From assembly GCF_019396325.1 (NCBI RefSeq), contig NZ_JAHKRO010000042.1, forward strand, positions 1 through 64,000: a stretch of 64,000 bases of DNA. The letters run 5' to 3'. Shown here piece after piece: positions 39,042 to 51,752 of the stretch (position 1 is its first letter; every line of letters begins with the position of its first letter). The notes under the pieces are model-generated. The model was not told the DNA's origin, did no database searches, and was given only the letters and a program-made list of their open reading frames with translations. Made by a program: the position numbers and the translations under genes. This DNA is from Nonomuraea ceibae. Lineage in GTDB: Bacteria; Actinomycetota; Actinomycetes; Streptosporangiales; Streptosporangiaceae.

Positions 39042-40639
39042 AGCGGCTGACGCCCCTGCTGCTCGCGCTGGCGCTGGCCGCCTGCGGCACACAGACGGCC
39101 CCGCAGGGCGAGCAGGCCGCCTCGCTGACGTGGGCGATCGAGACCCAGCCGATCACGCTCAACCCGCACCAGTGGTCGCAGAACAAGGCCAGGCTGCTGG
39201 TGTTCAACCAGTTCGACGCGCTCGTCTCGCGCGGGAAGGACGGCTCGTTCCAGCCTTGGCCGGCCAGGTCGTGGAAGGTGTCGGACGACGGCCTGACCTA
39301 CACCTTCGAGCTGCGTGACGATGTGAAGTTCCACGACGGGACGGCGTTCGACGCGGCGGCCGTCAAGGCCAACCTGGACCAGTTCCGCGTGCCGGACTAC
39401 AACCCGGCCGTGGCGTCCATCCAGCTCGGCGCGCTGGACGAGGTGGAGGCGGTGGCCTCGCACACGCTGAAGGTGAAGCTGAAGGAGCCGGACGGCCTCT
39501 TCCTGGACTTCCTCGCCTCGCCGTACGGCGGCCAGGTGTCGCCCAGGTCGCTGAAGACCGCCAAGGACCTGAAGTTCGGCGGCCCCGACCTGGTCGGGAC
39601 CGGGCCGTTCATCCTGGAGCGGTACGTGCAGGGCCAGGAGATCCGCTACCGGCGCAACCCCGCCTACGCCTGGGCGCCTCCCGGAGCCGGGCACCAGGGG
39701 CCGGCGTACCTGTCGGAGGTCGTCTACCGGTTCCTGCCCGAGGCGGCGGTCCGGGTCGGCGCGCTCACCTCCGGCCAGGTGCAGGTCATCGAGGGGGTCC
39801 CGGCCACCGAGGTGAAGTTGATCAAGAGCGATCCCGGCCTGGCCCTCCAGACCGCGCTCAACTCCGGCACGTCGTTCTCCTACTACTTCAACGTCACCCA
39901 CCCGCCCTTCGACGACCAGCGCGTCCGCGAGGCGTTCCGGGAGGCGGTGGACGTGGACGCCGTGCTCAAGGCCGTCTACCAGGGCACCGCCACGCGGGCG
40001 TGGAGCGTCGTCGGCGCGGCGAGCCCGTTCTACGACGCCTCGCTCGAACGCTCCTTCGGCGGCGACACGGCCAAGGCCAACGCGCTGCTCGACGCGGCGG
40101 GCTGGACGGAACGCGACGCCCAGGGCTACCGGGTCAAGGACGGGAAGCGGCTGAGCGTGCGCAGCGTGTCGTCGGCCCCGTTCGTCAGGGACCGCCGCGA
40201 CGTCCTTGCGCAGGCGATCCAGGCCCAGGTCAAGCAGAGCGCCGGGATCGACTTCCAGGTGAAGATCGTCGACCAGGGCACCGCGCAGCAGGCGGTGGCG
40301 GACGGCGCGTACGAGATCTTCGAGAACTCGCGCGGCGACTCCGACGTGGGCGCGGCGCTCAACCTGATCCTGCCGCGTGACGGTGCGATCAACCGGTCCG
40401 GGTACGTCGATCCGCGCGTGGACGGCTGGCTCGACCGCGCGTCGGCCACGCTCGACCAGGCCGAGCGCAAGAAGCTCTACGCCCGGGTGCAGCGGGTCGT
40501 GGTGACGGACAAGGCCGTGGTGTTCCCGATCTACGTGCCCGCCGACCAGATCGCCTCCCGGGCGGGCGTGCGGGGGCTCGGGTTCGACCCCGGCTCGGGT
40601 ACGCCGCGCAGCGCCTACGACGTGCGGATCGGCACATGA
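39038..40639 (+). CDS. ABC importer substrate-binding lipoprotein (SBP family 5)
   Basis: 533 aa. Lipoprotein signal: MKRLTPLLLALALAACG, with lipobox LAAC (Cys16). The mature protein has the peptide/opine/nickel-binding fold: 'TWAIETQPITLNPHQWSQNK', 'SRGKDGSFQPWPARSWKVSD', 'LTYTFELRDDVKFHDGTAFD' and 'LVGTGPFILERYVQGQ'. It delivers substrate to the permeases encoded directly downstream. Given the neighbouring monooxygenases and cysteine leader, an organosulfur or thiol-peptide conjugate is a likely ligand; nickel is unlikely. Confidence 0.92.
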   Translation: MKRLTPLLLALALAACGTQTAPQGEQAASLTWAIETQPITLNPHQWSQNKARLLVFNQFDALVSRGKDGSFQPWPARSWKVSDDGLTYTFELRDDVKFHDGTAFDAAAVKANLDQFRVPDYNPAVASIQLGALDEVEAVASHTLKVKLKEPDGLFLDFLASPYGGQVSPRSLKTAKDLKFGGPDLVGTGPFILERYVQGQEIRYRRNPAYAWAPPGAGHQGPAYLSEVVYRFLPEAAVRVGALTSGQVQVIEGVPATEVKLIKSDPGLALQTALNSGTSFSYYFNVTHPPFDDQRVREAFREAVDVDAVLKAVYQGTATRAWSVVGAASPFYDASLERSFGGDTAKANALLDAAGWTERDAQGYRVKDGKRLSVRSVSSAPFVRDRRDVLAQAIQAQVKQSAGIDFQVKIVDQGTAQQAVADGAYEIFENSRGDSDVGAALNLILPRDGAINRSGYVDPRVDGWLDRASATLDQAERKKLYARVQRVVVTDKAVVFPIYVPADQIASRAGVRGLGFDPGSGTPRSAYDVRIGT

Positions 40640-41541
40640 TCAGGAGGCTGCTCGCCGGGGTCGCCGTGATGTGGGCGGCGGCCACGGCGGCCTATCTCGC
40701 GCTGCTGCTCGCGCCGGGAGACACCGTCGACATCCTGGTCGGCGACGGCCCCGACACGCCGGAGATCCGGGCCGGGATCATCGCCGAGTGGGGCCTGGAC
40801 CGGCCGGAGGTCGTCCAGTACCTGGCGTACCTGGGCCGGCTGCTCCGAGGTGATCTGGGCCGTTCGTACCAGTCGCAGCGGGGCGTCGGCGAGATCCTGG
40901 CGGGCCAGGTGTGGCCGACCGCGCAGCTCACGCTCGCCGCCGCGGCGACGGGCGTGGCGCTGGCGGGCGTCATCGCGCTCGTCACCGCGGGCCGGGGCCG
41001 CTGGTCGCGGACCGCCGCCTCGGCCGCGGAGCTGGTGTCGGTGTCGGTGCCGCCGTTCCTCGTCGGGATCGTGCTGCTGTCGGTGTTCTCGTTCACGCTC
41101 GGCTGGTTCCCCGTGTCGGGCGCGGCCGGGCCGGAGGCGCTGGTGCTGCCGGCGCTGGCGCTCGGGCTGCCGATCGCGGGCGTGCTCGGCCAGGTGCTGC
41201 GCGACGGGCTGGAACGGGCGCTGGAGCAGCCGTTCGCGGTGACCGCGCGGGCTCGCGGGCTGACCGAGCGGGCGCTGGTCGCCCGGCACGCGCTCAGGCA
41301 CGCGCTGCTCCCGGTGGTGACGCTGGCCGGCTGGTTCACCGGCACCCTGCTCGGCGGCGCGGTGATCACCGAGGTGCTGTTCGGCCGGCCGGGGCTCGGG
41401 CAGGTCGCCATGCAGGCCGTCACCGGCGGCGACCTGCCGGTGGTGATGGCCGTGGTGCTGCTGTCGGCGGTCGTGTACGTGACGATCAGCACGCTGCTCG
41501 ACCTGGCCTACCGGGTCATCGATCCCAGGGTGCGGGCCTGA
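40636..41541 (+). CDS. ABC importer permease (DppB/GsiC-like)
   Basis: 301 aa with six membrane helices. 'IIAEWGLDRPEVVQYLAYLG' and 'LLRGDLGRSYQSQRGVGEIL' form the N-terminal periplasm-facing part of the DppB family, and the EAA loop reads 'ARARGLTERALVARHALRHA'. ATGA overlap with the lipoprotein gene. Forms a heterodimer with the next permease. Confidence 0.92.
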   Translation: MIRRLLAGVAVMWAAATAAYLALLLAPGDTVDILVGDGPDTPEIRAGIIAEWGLDRPEVVQYLAYLGRLLRGDLGRSYQSQRGVGEILAGQVWPTAQLTLAAAATGVALAGVIALVTAGRGRWSRTAASAAELVSVSVPPFLVGIVLLSVFSFTLGWFPVSGAAGPEALVLPALALGLPIAGVLGQVLRDGLERALEQPFAVTARARGLTERALVARHALRHALLPVVTLAGWFTGTLLGGAVITEVLFGRPGLGQVAMQAVTGGDLPVVMAVVLLSAVVYVTISTLLDLAYRVIDPRVRA

Positions 41542-41542
41542 C

Positions 41543-42333
41543 ATGCGGGTCCTCGCGCCGCTGGCGTTCCTCGTGCTGCTCGCGGCCGCCGTGGCCGTGC
41601 CCGGCCTGTTCACCGCCGTGGACCCGCTCGCCGCCGACCCGGCCGCCGCGCTGGCCCCGCCCGGCGGCGCCCACTGGCTCGGCAGCGACCACCTCGGCCG
41701 CGACGTGCTGGCCAGGGTGGTGTACGGGGCCCGTCACTCGATCAGCATCGGCGTGGCGGCCACCGGCCTGGCGGTCACCGCCGGGGTGCTGCTCGGCCTG
41801 GCCGCCGGGCTCTCGCCCCGCTGGCTGGACGAGGCCCTGGCCCGCTCCTTCGACACGCTCTCGACGCTGCCGGAGCTGCTGCTGGCCCTGCTCGTGGTGG
41901 CGATCGCCGGACCGGGCACCGGCAGCGTGATCTTCGCGATCGCCGTGGCCCAGGTGCCCACGTACGCCCGGGTCGTCCGCGCCCAGACGTTCGTGGTGCG
42001 CCGGTCCGGCTACGTCGAGCAGGCCGTCACGTTCGGCCGCTCCCGGGCGGCCATCGTGGCCGGCCACGTGCTGCCGAACGTGCTCGGCGCGATCCCGGTG
42101 CTGGCCACGATCGGGCTCGGCACGGCGGTCATCGCCACCTCCGGGCTCAGCTTCCTCGGCATGGGGCCGCAGCCGCCCGCCGCCGAATGGGGCTCGATGC
42201 TCTCCGAGGCCCGCAACTACCTGCGGGTGGCCTGGTGGCAGGCGCTCTTCCCGGGCGCGGCCATCACGCTGACCGTGATCTGCCTGACCGTCACCGGCCG
42301 GCGCATGCAACGCCGCTTCGAAGGGAGGACGCC

Positions 42334-42337
<4 letters not shown>
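41543..42337 (+). CDS. ABC importer permease (DppC/GsiD-like)
   Basis: 264 aa with about five to six membrane helices. 'HWLGSDHLGRDVLARVVYGA' is the DppC-family signature, and 'RSGYVEQAVTFGRSRAAIVA' with 'HVLPNVLGAIPVL' is the EAA cytoplasmic loop that contacts the ATPase. 'GLSFLGMGPQPPAAEWGSML' closes the family pattern. It is separated by one base from the preceding permease and overlaps the ATPase gene by ATGA. Confidence 0.92.
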
Positions 42338-45707
<3,370 letters not shown>

Positions 45708-45767
45708 GAACGCTCCTTCGGCGGCGATTCCAGAATGGCATTCGGAAATCGCCTGGACAAGGGCCGC

Positions 45768-46214
45768 TCAGGCCAGCGCGTCGCGCGTCCACGAGCCGAG
45801 CACCAGGAGCGTCTTGGTGCCCGTCACGTCCCCCGCCCGGCGCAGCCGGTCGATGACCTGCTGCAGATGGCCGAGGTCGCGCACCCGGACGTGGATCAGC
45901 GCGTCGGGGTCGCCCGCGATCGTGAACACCGCCTGCACCTCCGGCACGTCCGTCGCCGTGCGGACGATCTCGCTGACCGGCGTCGTCCCCGGATACCGCA
46001 GCTCGGTGAACGCCTCGATGCCCCAGCCCAGCTTGGAGTAGTCGATCTGCACGCTGAACCCGGTGATCACGCCGAGCTCCCGCAGCCGGTCCACCCGCCG
46101 CTTCACCGCGGCCACCGACAGGCCGATCCGCTCGGCCATCTCCGAGAACGTCCGCCGGCCGTCCTCCCGCAGCAGCCGCAGCACCTGATGATCGATCTCG
46201 TCCACGACTGACAT
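45768..46214 (-). CDS. Lrp/AsnC family transcriptional regulator
   Basis: 148 aa. The N-terminal HTH is 'DEIDHQVLRLLREDGRRTFS' with 'EMAERIGLSVAAVKRRVDRL', and the C-terminal RAM domain starts at 'GFSVQIDYSKLGWGIEAF' and contains the effector-pocket 'IAGDPDALIHVRVRDLGHL'. Lrp-type proteins sense amino acids. It diverges from the indolepyruvate oxidoreductase-like gene; three TTGCG-type motifs are in the 158-bp gap, so that operon is the probable target. Confidence 0.92.
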   Translation of the reverse strand: MSVVDEIDHQVLRLLREDGRRTFSEMAERIGLSVAAVKRRVDRLRELGVITGFSVQIDYSKLGWGIEAFTELRYPGTTPVSEIVRTATDVPEVQAVFTIAGDPDALIHVRVRDLGHLQQVIDRLRRAGDVTGTKTLLVLGSWTRDALA

Positions 46215-46230
46215 GCGCCAACCTCCTCCT

Positions 46231-46314
46231 GTGCGCAAAGAACATATGCATCCAGCGGCTTCCACTCCAACTATTTGCGTCTTCGGGCGGGTTTCTCCCC
46301 TGATACTTGCGCTC
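46231..46314. promoter_or_regulatory. Repeated TTGCG motifs in the Lrp/IOR divergent promoter
   Basis: GTGCGCAAAG (46231-46240, TTGCG on the minus strand), TTTGCGT (46274-46280) and CTTGCGCTC (46306-46314) are spaced about 30-40 bp apart. Repeated, oppositely oriented short motifs suit the multi-site binding of Lrp octamers; this is positional inference. Confidence 0.4.
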
Positions 46315-46372
46315 ACCAGGGATGCGTTGCTGTGCTTGGGGTCCCCCACCGCACGACCGCCTGGAGGAACGC

Positions 46373-49300
46373 GTGAGTGTGTCCCTCGACGACAGATACG
46401 CCGCCGAGAGCGGCCGGGTGCTGATCTCCGGCATCCAGGCCCTGGTCCGCCTCACCCTGGAGCAGCGCCGCCTCGACACCGGACGCGGCCTCGACACCCG
46501 CGTCTTCGTCTCCGGCTACCAGGGCTCCCCGCTCGCCGGGGTCGACCTGGAGATGGCCCGCGCCCGGCGCTTCCTCGACGAGGCGGGCGTGGTGTTCCAG
46601 CCGGGCCTCAACGAGGAGCTGGCCGCCACCGCCGTCGCCGGCACCCAGCTCCTGCGCGAGCTCCCCGGCCGCCGCCACGCCGGGGTCACCGGCTTCTGGT
46701 ACGGCAAGAACCCCGGCCTGGACCGGGCCGCCGACGCCATCCGGCACGGGAACGTGGCCGGCACCGCCGCGCTCGGCGGAGCCGTGGCCTGGATCGGCGA
46801 CGACCCGGGCAGCAAGTCCTCCACCGTGCCCAGCTCGTGCGAGCCGATGTGCCAGAGCCTCGCCATGCCGCTGCTCGCCCCCGGCACCGTCGCCGAGATC
46901 ATCGAGTTCGGCCTGCACGCCGTCGCGCTGTCGCGGGCCACCGGCCTGTGGACCGGCCTGAAGATCCTCGCCGACGTGGCCGACGCCTCCGCCACCGTGG
47001 ACCTCGACAGCCTGCGCGCCGGCATCCCCGCCCCCGCACGCGCCGACGCCGGGCCGCCGCCGATCCTCGTCGGCCCCGCCTCGCTCGACGCCGAGCACGA
47101 CATGCTCACCCGGCGGCTCGACCTGGCCCGCGCCTACGCCAAGGCGACCGGGCTGAACCGGGTCACCGCCTCCTCCTCGCGCGCCACGCTCGGCATCGTC
47201 GCCTCCGGCACCTCCTACCAGGTGGTGCTGCGCGCGCTGGCCGACCTCGGCGTGGGCGAGCAGGACCTCGAAGCGCTCGGCGTCCGGCTCGTCCGGCTCG
47301 GGATGCCGTACCCGCTGGAGGCCGCCGAGCTCGTCGCCATGACCGCCGACCTGGAGCGGGTGCTCGTGGTCGAGGACAAGGTGCCGTTCATCGAGGGCCA
47401 GCTCAAGCAGGCGCTGTACGGCGGCGAACGCACCCCGGTCGTCGTCGGGCGCACCGACGAGACCGGCCGCGAGCTGCTCACCGCGCGCGGCACCCTCGGC
47501 GCGGAGGCCGTCGCCTCGGCCGTCGCCGCGTGCCTCGGCCCCGACCGGCTGCCGCGGGCCACCGCGGCCCCCGCCGCGGCTCCTCCCAAGCGGCGGCCCC
47601 TGCTGCCCGTCGTGGCGGCGCGGACGCCGTACTTCTGCTCCGGCTGCCCGCACAACACCTCCACCCGCGCCTCCGACGACACGCTGGTCGGCGTCGGCAT
47701 CGGCTGCCACGCGATGATCGCGCTGGACGGCAACGGGCGCGGCCACCAGGTCGGCATCACCCAGATGGGCGGCGAGGGCGCCCAGTGGATCGGCCTGGCG
47801 CCGTTCACCGAGGACCGCCACTTCGTCCAGAACCTCGGCGACGGCACCTTCCACCACTCCGGCTCCCTCGCCATCAGGGCCGCCGTCGCCGCCGGAGTGA
47901 CGATCACGTACAAACTCCTCTACAACGACGCCGTCGCCATGACCGGCGGCCAGCGCGCCGAGGGCCGCCTGGACGTGCCCGCGCTGACGCGGGCGCTCGC
48001 CGTCGAAGGGGTACGGCGCGTCGTCGTCACCACCCCCGAGCCCGAGACGTACAGGAACATCACGCTCGACCCGATCGCCACCGTCAGGCACCGCGACGAC
48101 CTACCGGACGTGGAACGGGAGCTCGCCGCGCTCGACGGGGTGACCGTGCTGATCCACGACGACCGGTGCGCGGCCGAGGAACGGCGGCTGCGCAAGCGCG
48201 GCAAACTGCCCGTCGCCGTCGAGAAGGTCGTCGTCAACGAGCGCGTCTGCGAAGGATGCGGCGACTGCGGGGAGGTGTCCACCTGCCTGTCGGTTCAGCC
48301 GGTGGAGACCGAGTTCGGGCGCAAGACGCGCATCCACCAGCCGTCCTGCAACTCCGACCTGAGCTGCCTCAAGGGCGACTGCCCGTCGTTCCTGCTGGTC
48401 AAGCCGGGAACCAAGCGCGCACGCCCGGTGCCGCAGCCACCCGCCACGCTGCCCGAGCCCGTGACGCGGTTCGCCGGCCGGTCCGTGCTGATCAGGATGC
48501 CCGGCATCGGCGGCACCGGCGTCGTCACCGTCTCGCAGATCCTGCAGATGGCCGCCCACCTCGACGGCCTGCACGCCGCCGGGCTGGAGCAGACCGGCCT
48601 CGCGCAGAAGGGCGGGCCGGTCGTCAGCGACGTCCGCATCTCCCCGCACCCGATCACCGGCTCCGTACGCGCCGCGAACGGCACCGCCGACGTGCTGATC
48701 GGCTTCGACCTGCTCGGCGCCGCCGCCGACGCCAACCTGGCCGTCGCCACGCCCGACCGCACCATCGCCGTGATCAACACCACCGTCGTGCCCACCGCCG
48801 CCATGGTCACCGGCCGAGACCGGCTCGGCTCCGCCGACGGCGCGCTCGCCCGCGTCGAATCCGCCACCCGGCAGGCCGACAACCTGTACGTGGACGCGCA
48901 CGGCCTGTCCGAATCCCTCTTCGACGACCACATGCCCGCCAACATGGTGCTCATCGGCGCCGCCTACCAGCACGGCTGCATCCCCGTCTCGGCCGACGCC
49001 ATCGAACAGGCCATCCGGCTCAACAAGGCCGCCGTCGAGCAGAACCTGGCCGCCTTCCGCTGGGGCCGCGCCACGGTCGTCGATCCCCCCACCGCCCCCG
49101 ACGCCGCCGAACCGAGCCTCGACGAGGTGCTGGCCGTCCGCGTCGCCGACCTGACCGGCTACCAGAACGCCACCTACGCCCGCACGTACGCCGACGAGGT
49201 CCGCCGCCTGACCGCCCGCGCCGTCGAACGCGCCGGCGAGGAGGCCGGCGCCCGCATCGGCCTCGCCTACGCCCGCGGCCTGCACAAACTCATGGCCTAC

Positions 49301-49786
49301 AAGGACGAGTACGAGGTCGCCCGCCTCCACCTCGACCCCGCCGAACGGGCCAGACGCGAACAGGAGTACGGCCCCGACGCCGTCGTCTCCGTGCTCCTCC
49401 ACCCGCCGCTGCTGCGCGCCCTCGGCATGAAGCGCAAGATCCGCCTGACGCGCACCGCCGCCCCCGTCTTCCACGGCCTGCGCGCCGCCCGCCTGCTGCG
49501 CGGCACCGCCCTCGACGTCTTCGGCTACGCCCGCGTCCGCCGGGTCGAACGGGAGCTGGTCACCGAATACCGTGATCTCATGCGAGACGCGCTCACCCGG
49601 CTCACCCCCGCCACCGCCGACGCCGTCGCCGAACTGGCCGCGTTGCCGGAGGTCATCCGCGGGTACGAGGACATCAAGCTCGCCCGCGTCGCCGAGTTCC
49701 GCGAGCGGGCGGCCAAGGCACTCGCCCAGCTGCCCGCCCCGGCCGTCTCGTCCTCGCCGACCGCCTCCACCCGGGAGATGCCGTGA
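46373..49786 (+). CDS. Indolepyruvate:ferredoxin oxidoreductase family protein (single chain)
   Basis: 1137 aa from GTG 46373 (GGAGG five bases upstream). Domains in order: N-terminal TPP pyrimidine-type region 'VFVSGYQGSPLAGVDLEMAR'; TPP-binding core with 'FCSGCPHNTSTR' at ~420 and 'GIGCHAMIALDGNGRG', 'ITQMGGEGAQWIGLAPF'; an Fe-S segment 'VCEGCGDCGEVSTC' at ~625 with further Cys ('QPSCNSDLSCLKGDC'); the gamma-type domain 'MPGIGGTGVVTVSQIL' at ~709; and a C-terminal helical domain. It oxidatively decarboxylates aryl- or branched-chain 2-oxo acids to acyl-CoA using ferredoxin. With the Lrp regulator and the coupled acyl-CoA dehydrogenase it points to amino-acid catabolism. Confidence 0.9.
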   Translation: MSVSLDDRYAAESGRVLISGIQALVRLTLEQRRLDTGRGLDTRVFVSGYQGSPLAGVDLEMARARRFLDEAGVVFQPGLNEELAATAVAGTQLLRELPGRRHAGVTGFWYGKNPGLDRAADAIRHGNVAGTAALGGAVAWIGDDPGSKSSTVPSSCEPMCQSLAMPLLAPGTVAEIIEFGLHAVALSRATGLWTGLKILADVADASATVDLDSLRAGIPAPARADAGPPPILVGPASLDAEHDMLTRRLDLARAYAKATGLNRVTASSSRATLGIVASGTSYQVVLRALADLGVGEQDLEALGVRLVRLGMPYPLEAAELVAMTADLERVLVVEDKVPFIEGQLKQALYGGERTPVVVGRTDETGRELLTARGTLGAEAVASAVAACLGPDRLPRATAAPAAAPPKRRPLLPVVAARTPYFCSGCPHNTSTRASDDTLVGVGIGCHAMIALDGNGRGHQVGITQMGGEGAQWIGLAPFTEDRHFVQNLGDGTFHHSGSLAIRAAVAAGVTITYKLLYNDAVAMTGGQRAEGRLDVPALTRALAVEGVRRVVVTTPEPETYRNITLDPIATVRHRDDLPDVERELAALDGVTVLIHDDRCAAEERRLRKRGKLPVAVEKVVVNERVCEGCGDCGEVSTCLSVQPVETEFGRKTRIHQPSCNSDLSCLKGDCPSFLLVKPGTKRARPVPQPPATLPEPVTRFAGRSVLIRMPGIGGTGVVTVSQILQMAAHLDGLHAAGLEQTGLAQKGGPVVSDVRISPHPITGSVRAANGTADVLIGFDLLGAAADANLAVATPDRTIAVINTTVVPTAAMVTGRDRLGSADGALARVESATRQADNLYVDAHGLSESLFDDHMPANMVLIGAAYQHGCIPVSADAIEQAIRLNKAAVEQNLAAFRWGRATVVDPPTAPDAAEPSLDEVLAVRVADLTGYQNATYARTYADEVRRLTARAVERAGEEAGARIGLAYARGLHKLMAYKDEYEVARLHLDPAERARREQEYGPDAVVSVLLHPPLLRALGMKRKIRLTRTAAPVFHGLRAARLLRGTALDVFGYARVRRVERELVTEYRDLMRDALTRLTPATADAVAELAALPEVIRGYEDIKLARVAEFRERAAKALAQLPAPAVSSSPTASTREMP

Positions 49787-50916
49787 CCGTTGACCGCCTG
49801 CTGCCGGACCAGGACGCCCGCGACCTCATCGACCTCACCCGCGACATCGCCGACAAGGAGCTCACCCGCCGCGTCGACGAACACGAGCGCGCCGAGACCT
49901 ACCCCGAAGGGCTGTTCGCGACCCTCGGCGAGGCCGGGCTGCTCGGCCTGCCCTACCCCGAGGAGTACGGCGGCGGCGGCCAGCCGTACGAGGTCTACCT
50001 CCAGGTCATCGAGGAGCTCGCCGCCCGCTGGGCCGCCGTCGCCGTCGCCACCAGCGTCCACACGCTGGCCTGCTTCCCCGTCTTCACCTACGGCACGCCC
50101 GAACAGCGCGAACGCTGGCTCCCCGAGATGCTCGCCGGGCGGCTCATCGGCGGCTACAGCCTGTCGGAGCCCCAGGCCGGCTCCGACGCCGGCGCCCTCA
50201 CCTGCCGCGCCGACCGCGTCGAAGGCGGCTACCGCGTCACCGGCAACAAAGCCTGGATCACCCACGGCGGCATCGCCGACTTCTACGCCCTCTTCGCCCG
50301 CACCAGCGACCGCAGCATCTCCTGCTTCCTCGCCCCCGGCGCCGCCGACGGACTCACGTTCGGCCGCCCCGAGGAGAAAATGGGCCTGCACGCCATCCCC
50401 ACCACCAGCGCCCACTGGGACGGCGCCTTCCTGGAGGACGACCGCCTCCTCGGCGAGGAAGGACAGGGGCTGCAGATCGCCTTCAGCGCCCTCGACTCCG
50501 GCCGCCTCGGCATCGCCGCCTGCGCCACCGGCCTCGCCCAGGCCGCCCTCGACGAGGCCGTCGCCTACGCCAAGGAACGCCAGACCTTCGGCAAGAAGAT
50601 CATCGACCACCAGGGGCTCGGCTTCCTGCTCGCCGACATGGCCGCCGGGGTCGACTGCGCCCGCGCCGCCTACCTGGACGCCGCCCGCCGCCGCGACGCC
50701 GGCCTCCCGTACAGCCGCCAGGCCTCGGTGGCCAAGCTGGTGGCCACCGACACGGCGATGAAGGTGACGACGGACGCGGTCCAGGTCTTCGGCGGGTACG
50801 GGTACACGCGTGAGTTCCGGGTCGAGCGATACATGCGCGAGGCCAAGATCATGCAAATCTTCGAGGGGACGAACCAGATCCAGCGGCTGGTGATCAGCAG
50901 GCACTTGGCCAAGTAG
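49783..50916 (+). CDS. Acyl-CoA dehydrogenase
   Basis: 377 aa, standard ACAD length. GTG start in a GTGA overlap with the oxidoreductase gene. Signatures: 'GYSLSEPQAGSDAGALTCRA' (flavin/substrate loop), 'YRVTGNKAWITHGGIADFYA', 'YAKERQTFGKKIIDHQGLGF', and the catalytic Glu region 'MQIFEGTNQIQRLVISRHL'. It would dehydrogenate the acyl-CoA formed by the preceding enzyme (isovaleryl-, isobutyryl- or arylacyl-type). The frame of a decayed integrase begins right after its stop. Confidence 0.93.
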   Translation: MTVDRLLPDQDARDLIDLTRDIADKELTRRVDEHERAETYPEGLFATLGEAGLLGLPYPEEYGGGGQPYEVYLQVIEELAARWAAVAVATSVHTLACFPVFTYGTPEQRERWLPEMLAGRLIGGYSLSEPQAGSDAGALTCRADRVEGGYRVTGNKAWITHGGIADFYALFARTSDRSISCFLAPGAADGLTFGRPEEKMGLHAIPTTSAHWDGAFLEDDRLLGEEGQGLQIAFSALDSGRLGIAACATGLAQAALDEAVAYAKERQTFGKKIIDHQGLGFLLADMAAGVDCARAAYLDAARRRDAGLPYSRQASVAKLVATDTAMKVTTDAVQVFGGYGYTREFRVERYMREAKIMQIFEGTNQIQRLVISRHLAK

Positions 50917-50924
50917 AGGGCTGA

Positions 50925-51125
50925 CGTGCGAGAACTCCGCAGTCGGTCGTCGATGGCCTTGCGGGCTCGGTCGTGGGAGCCGGGCATCATGTGGGCGTAG
51001 ACGCGGAGGGCCGGCGTGGCCGAGGTATTCGGCGAGTTCTCGGACTGAGACGCCGCCTGCCAGCATGACGCTGCCGTAGTAGTGGCAGAGCTGGTGTAGC
51101 GCCTGCGCTGTCGAGGGTCCTTGTC
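50925..51125 (-). pseudogene. Decayed tyrosine recombinase (integrase) C-terminus
   Basis: On the minus strand one frame reads 'LHQLCHYYGSVMLAGG' and 'VSVRELAEYLGHA'; the next frame continues 'LRVYAHMMPGSHDRARKAID'. Together they are the C-terminal catalytic part of a phage/AICE-type tyrosine recombinase. Box II His-x-x-Arg has become L-C-H (Arg codon CGC to TGC), a short deletion shifts the frame just after GHA, and the N-terminal half is absent. The Tyr of 'RVYAHM' remains. It marks the edge of a lower-GC island (to ~53.5 kb). Confidence 0.75.
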
Positions 51126-51168
51126 CGGAGGTGGGATGAAGGGCAGATTGTGCGTGCTTGGCCGGCCT

Positions 51169-51597
51169 CTACTTCGCGTGTACGGTCACCGCTGCTCGCG
51201 ACGCGTGAAAGAGCAAGCGCAGTATGAAGGTGTCCAAGGTGAACATGTCGGTGCCGTCCCAGTCGAACTGCCCGACCTGCCCTGGTGGGACCTCAGGGTT
51301 GGCGGCAACACAGTCATGGCCCTCTTGGTCCTCGATCCATTCGACGAGGCGGACGTCTTCGAACCGGAAGAGCACGACAGGCGTCTTCGACAGTTCAGGT
51401 GGAGTCCACTCCGGGTCATAGACGAACTCCAGTTCCAACGTCGGCGGCCTGCCGGGCCTGTAGGTCAGGCGCCTGAAGTCGGTGTCGTGAAGGTAGACAT
51501 GGGCACCGTCCTTGGTCCAGAACTCGTACGGTCCCCCTCGGGACGTGATGCCACGGTCCTTGTCCTTGGACACGCCGGCGAACTCGGTCACTGACAT
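51169..51597 (-). CDS. Hypothetical protein in lower-GC island
   Basis: 142 aa from MSVTEFAGVSKDKD; in-frame starts at 51606 and 51669 are possible and none has a strong ribosome site. Predicted mixed alpha/beta with charged and aromatic patches ('YEFWTKDGAHVYLHDTDFRR', 'LELEFVYDPEWTPPE', 'VVLFRFEDVRLVEWIED'). No membrane segment or signal. Size, composition and company (small orphan genes next to an integrase relic) resemble immunity-type or island proteins, but I do not recognise the family. GC is visibly lower than in flanking genes. Confidence 0.6.
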   Translation of the reverse strand: MSVTEFAGVSKDKDRGITSRGGPYEFWTKDGAHVYLHDTDFRRLTYRPGRPPTLELEFVYDPEWTPPELSKTPVVLFRFEDVRLVEWIEDQEGHDCVAANPEVPPGQVGQFDWDGTDMFTLDTFILRLLFHASRAAVTVHAK

Positions 51598-51752
51598 GAG
51601 GAACATAGTCCTACGGAACGGAACGATCGCGTAGGCCCCAGCAAAGTGGTGACAGCTACATCCCCTCACAGGGACTCACTACGACCACCGTTCACCACCC
51701 TCTGACCACGGTCTCCGCTGAAAGCGGACGGTCGGGCTGGATGCCGAGGAAG

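Noticed and set aside
46213..49575. 1120-codon plus-strand open frame overlapping the oxidoreductase gene
   Set aside because: Wrong-frame shadow made almost only of Arg, Pro, Ala, His and Gly; the true frame encodes recognisable TPP and Fe-S motifs.
51121..51594. Plus-strand open frame opposite the island hypothetical gene
   Set aside because: The minus-strand frame has the more protein-like composition and a family-like start; the plus frame looks like its mirror.
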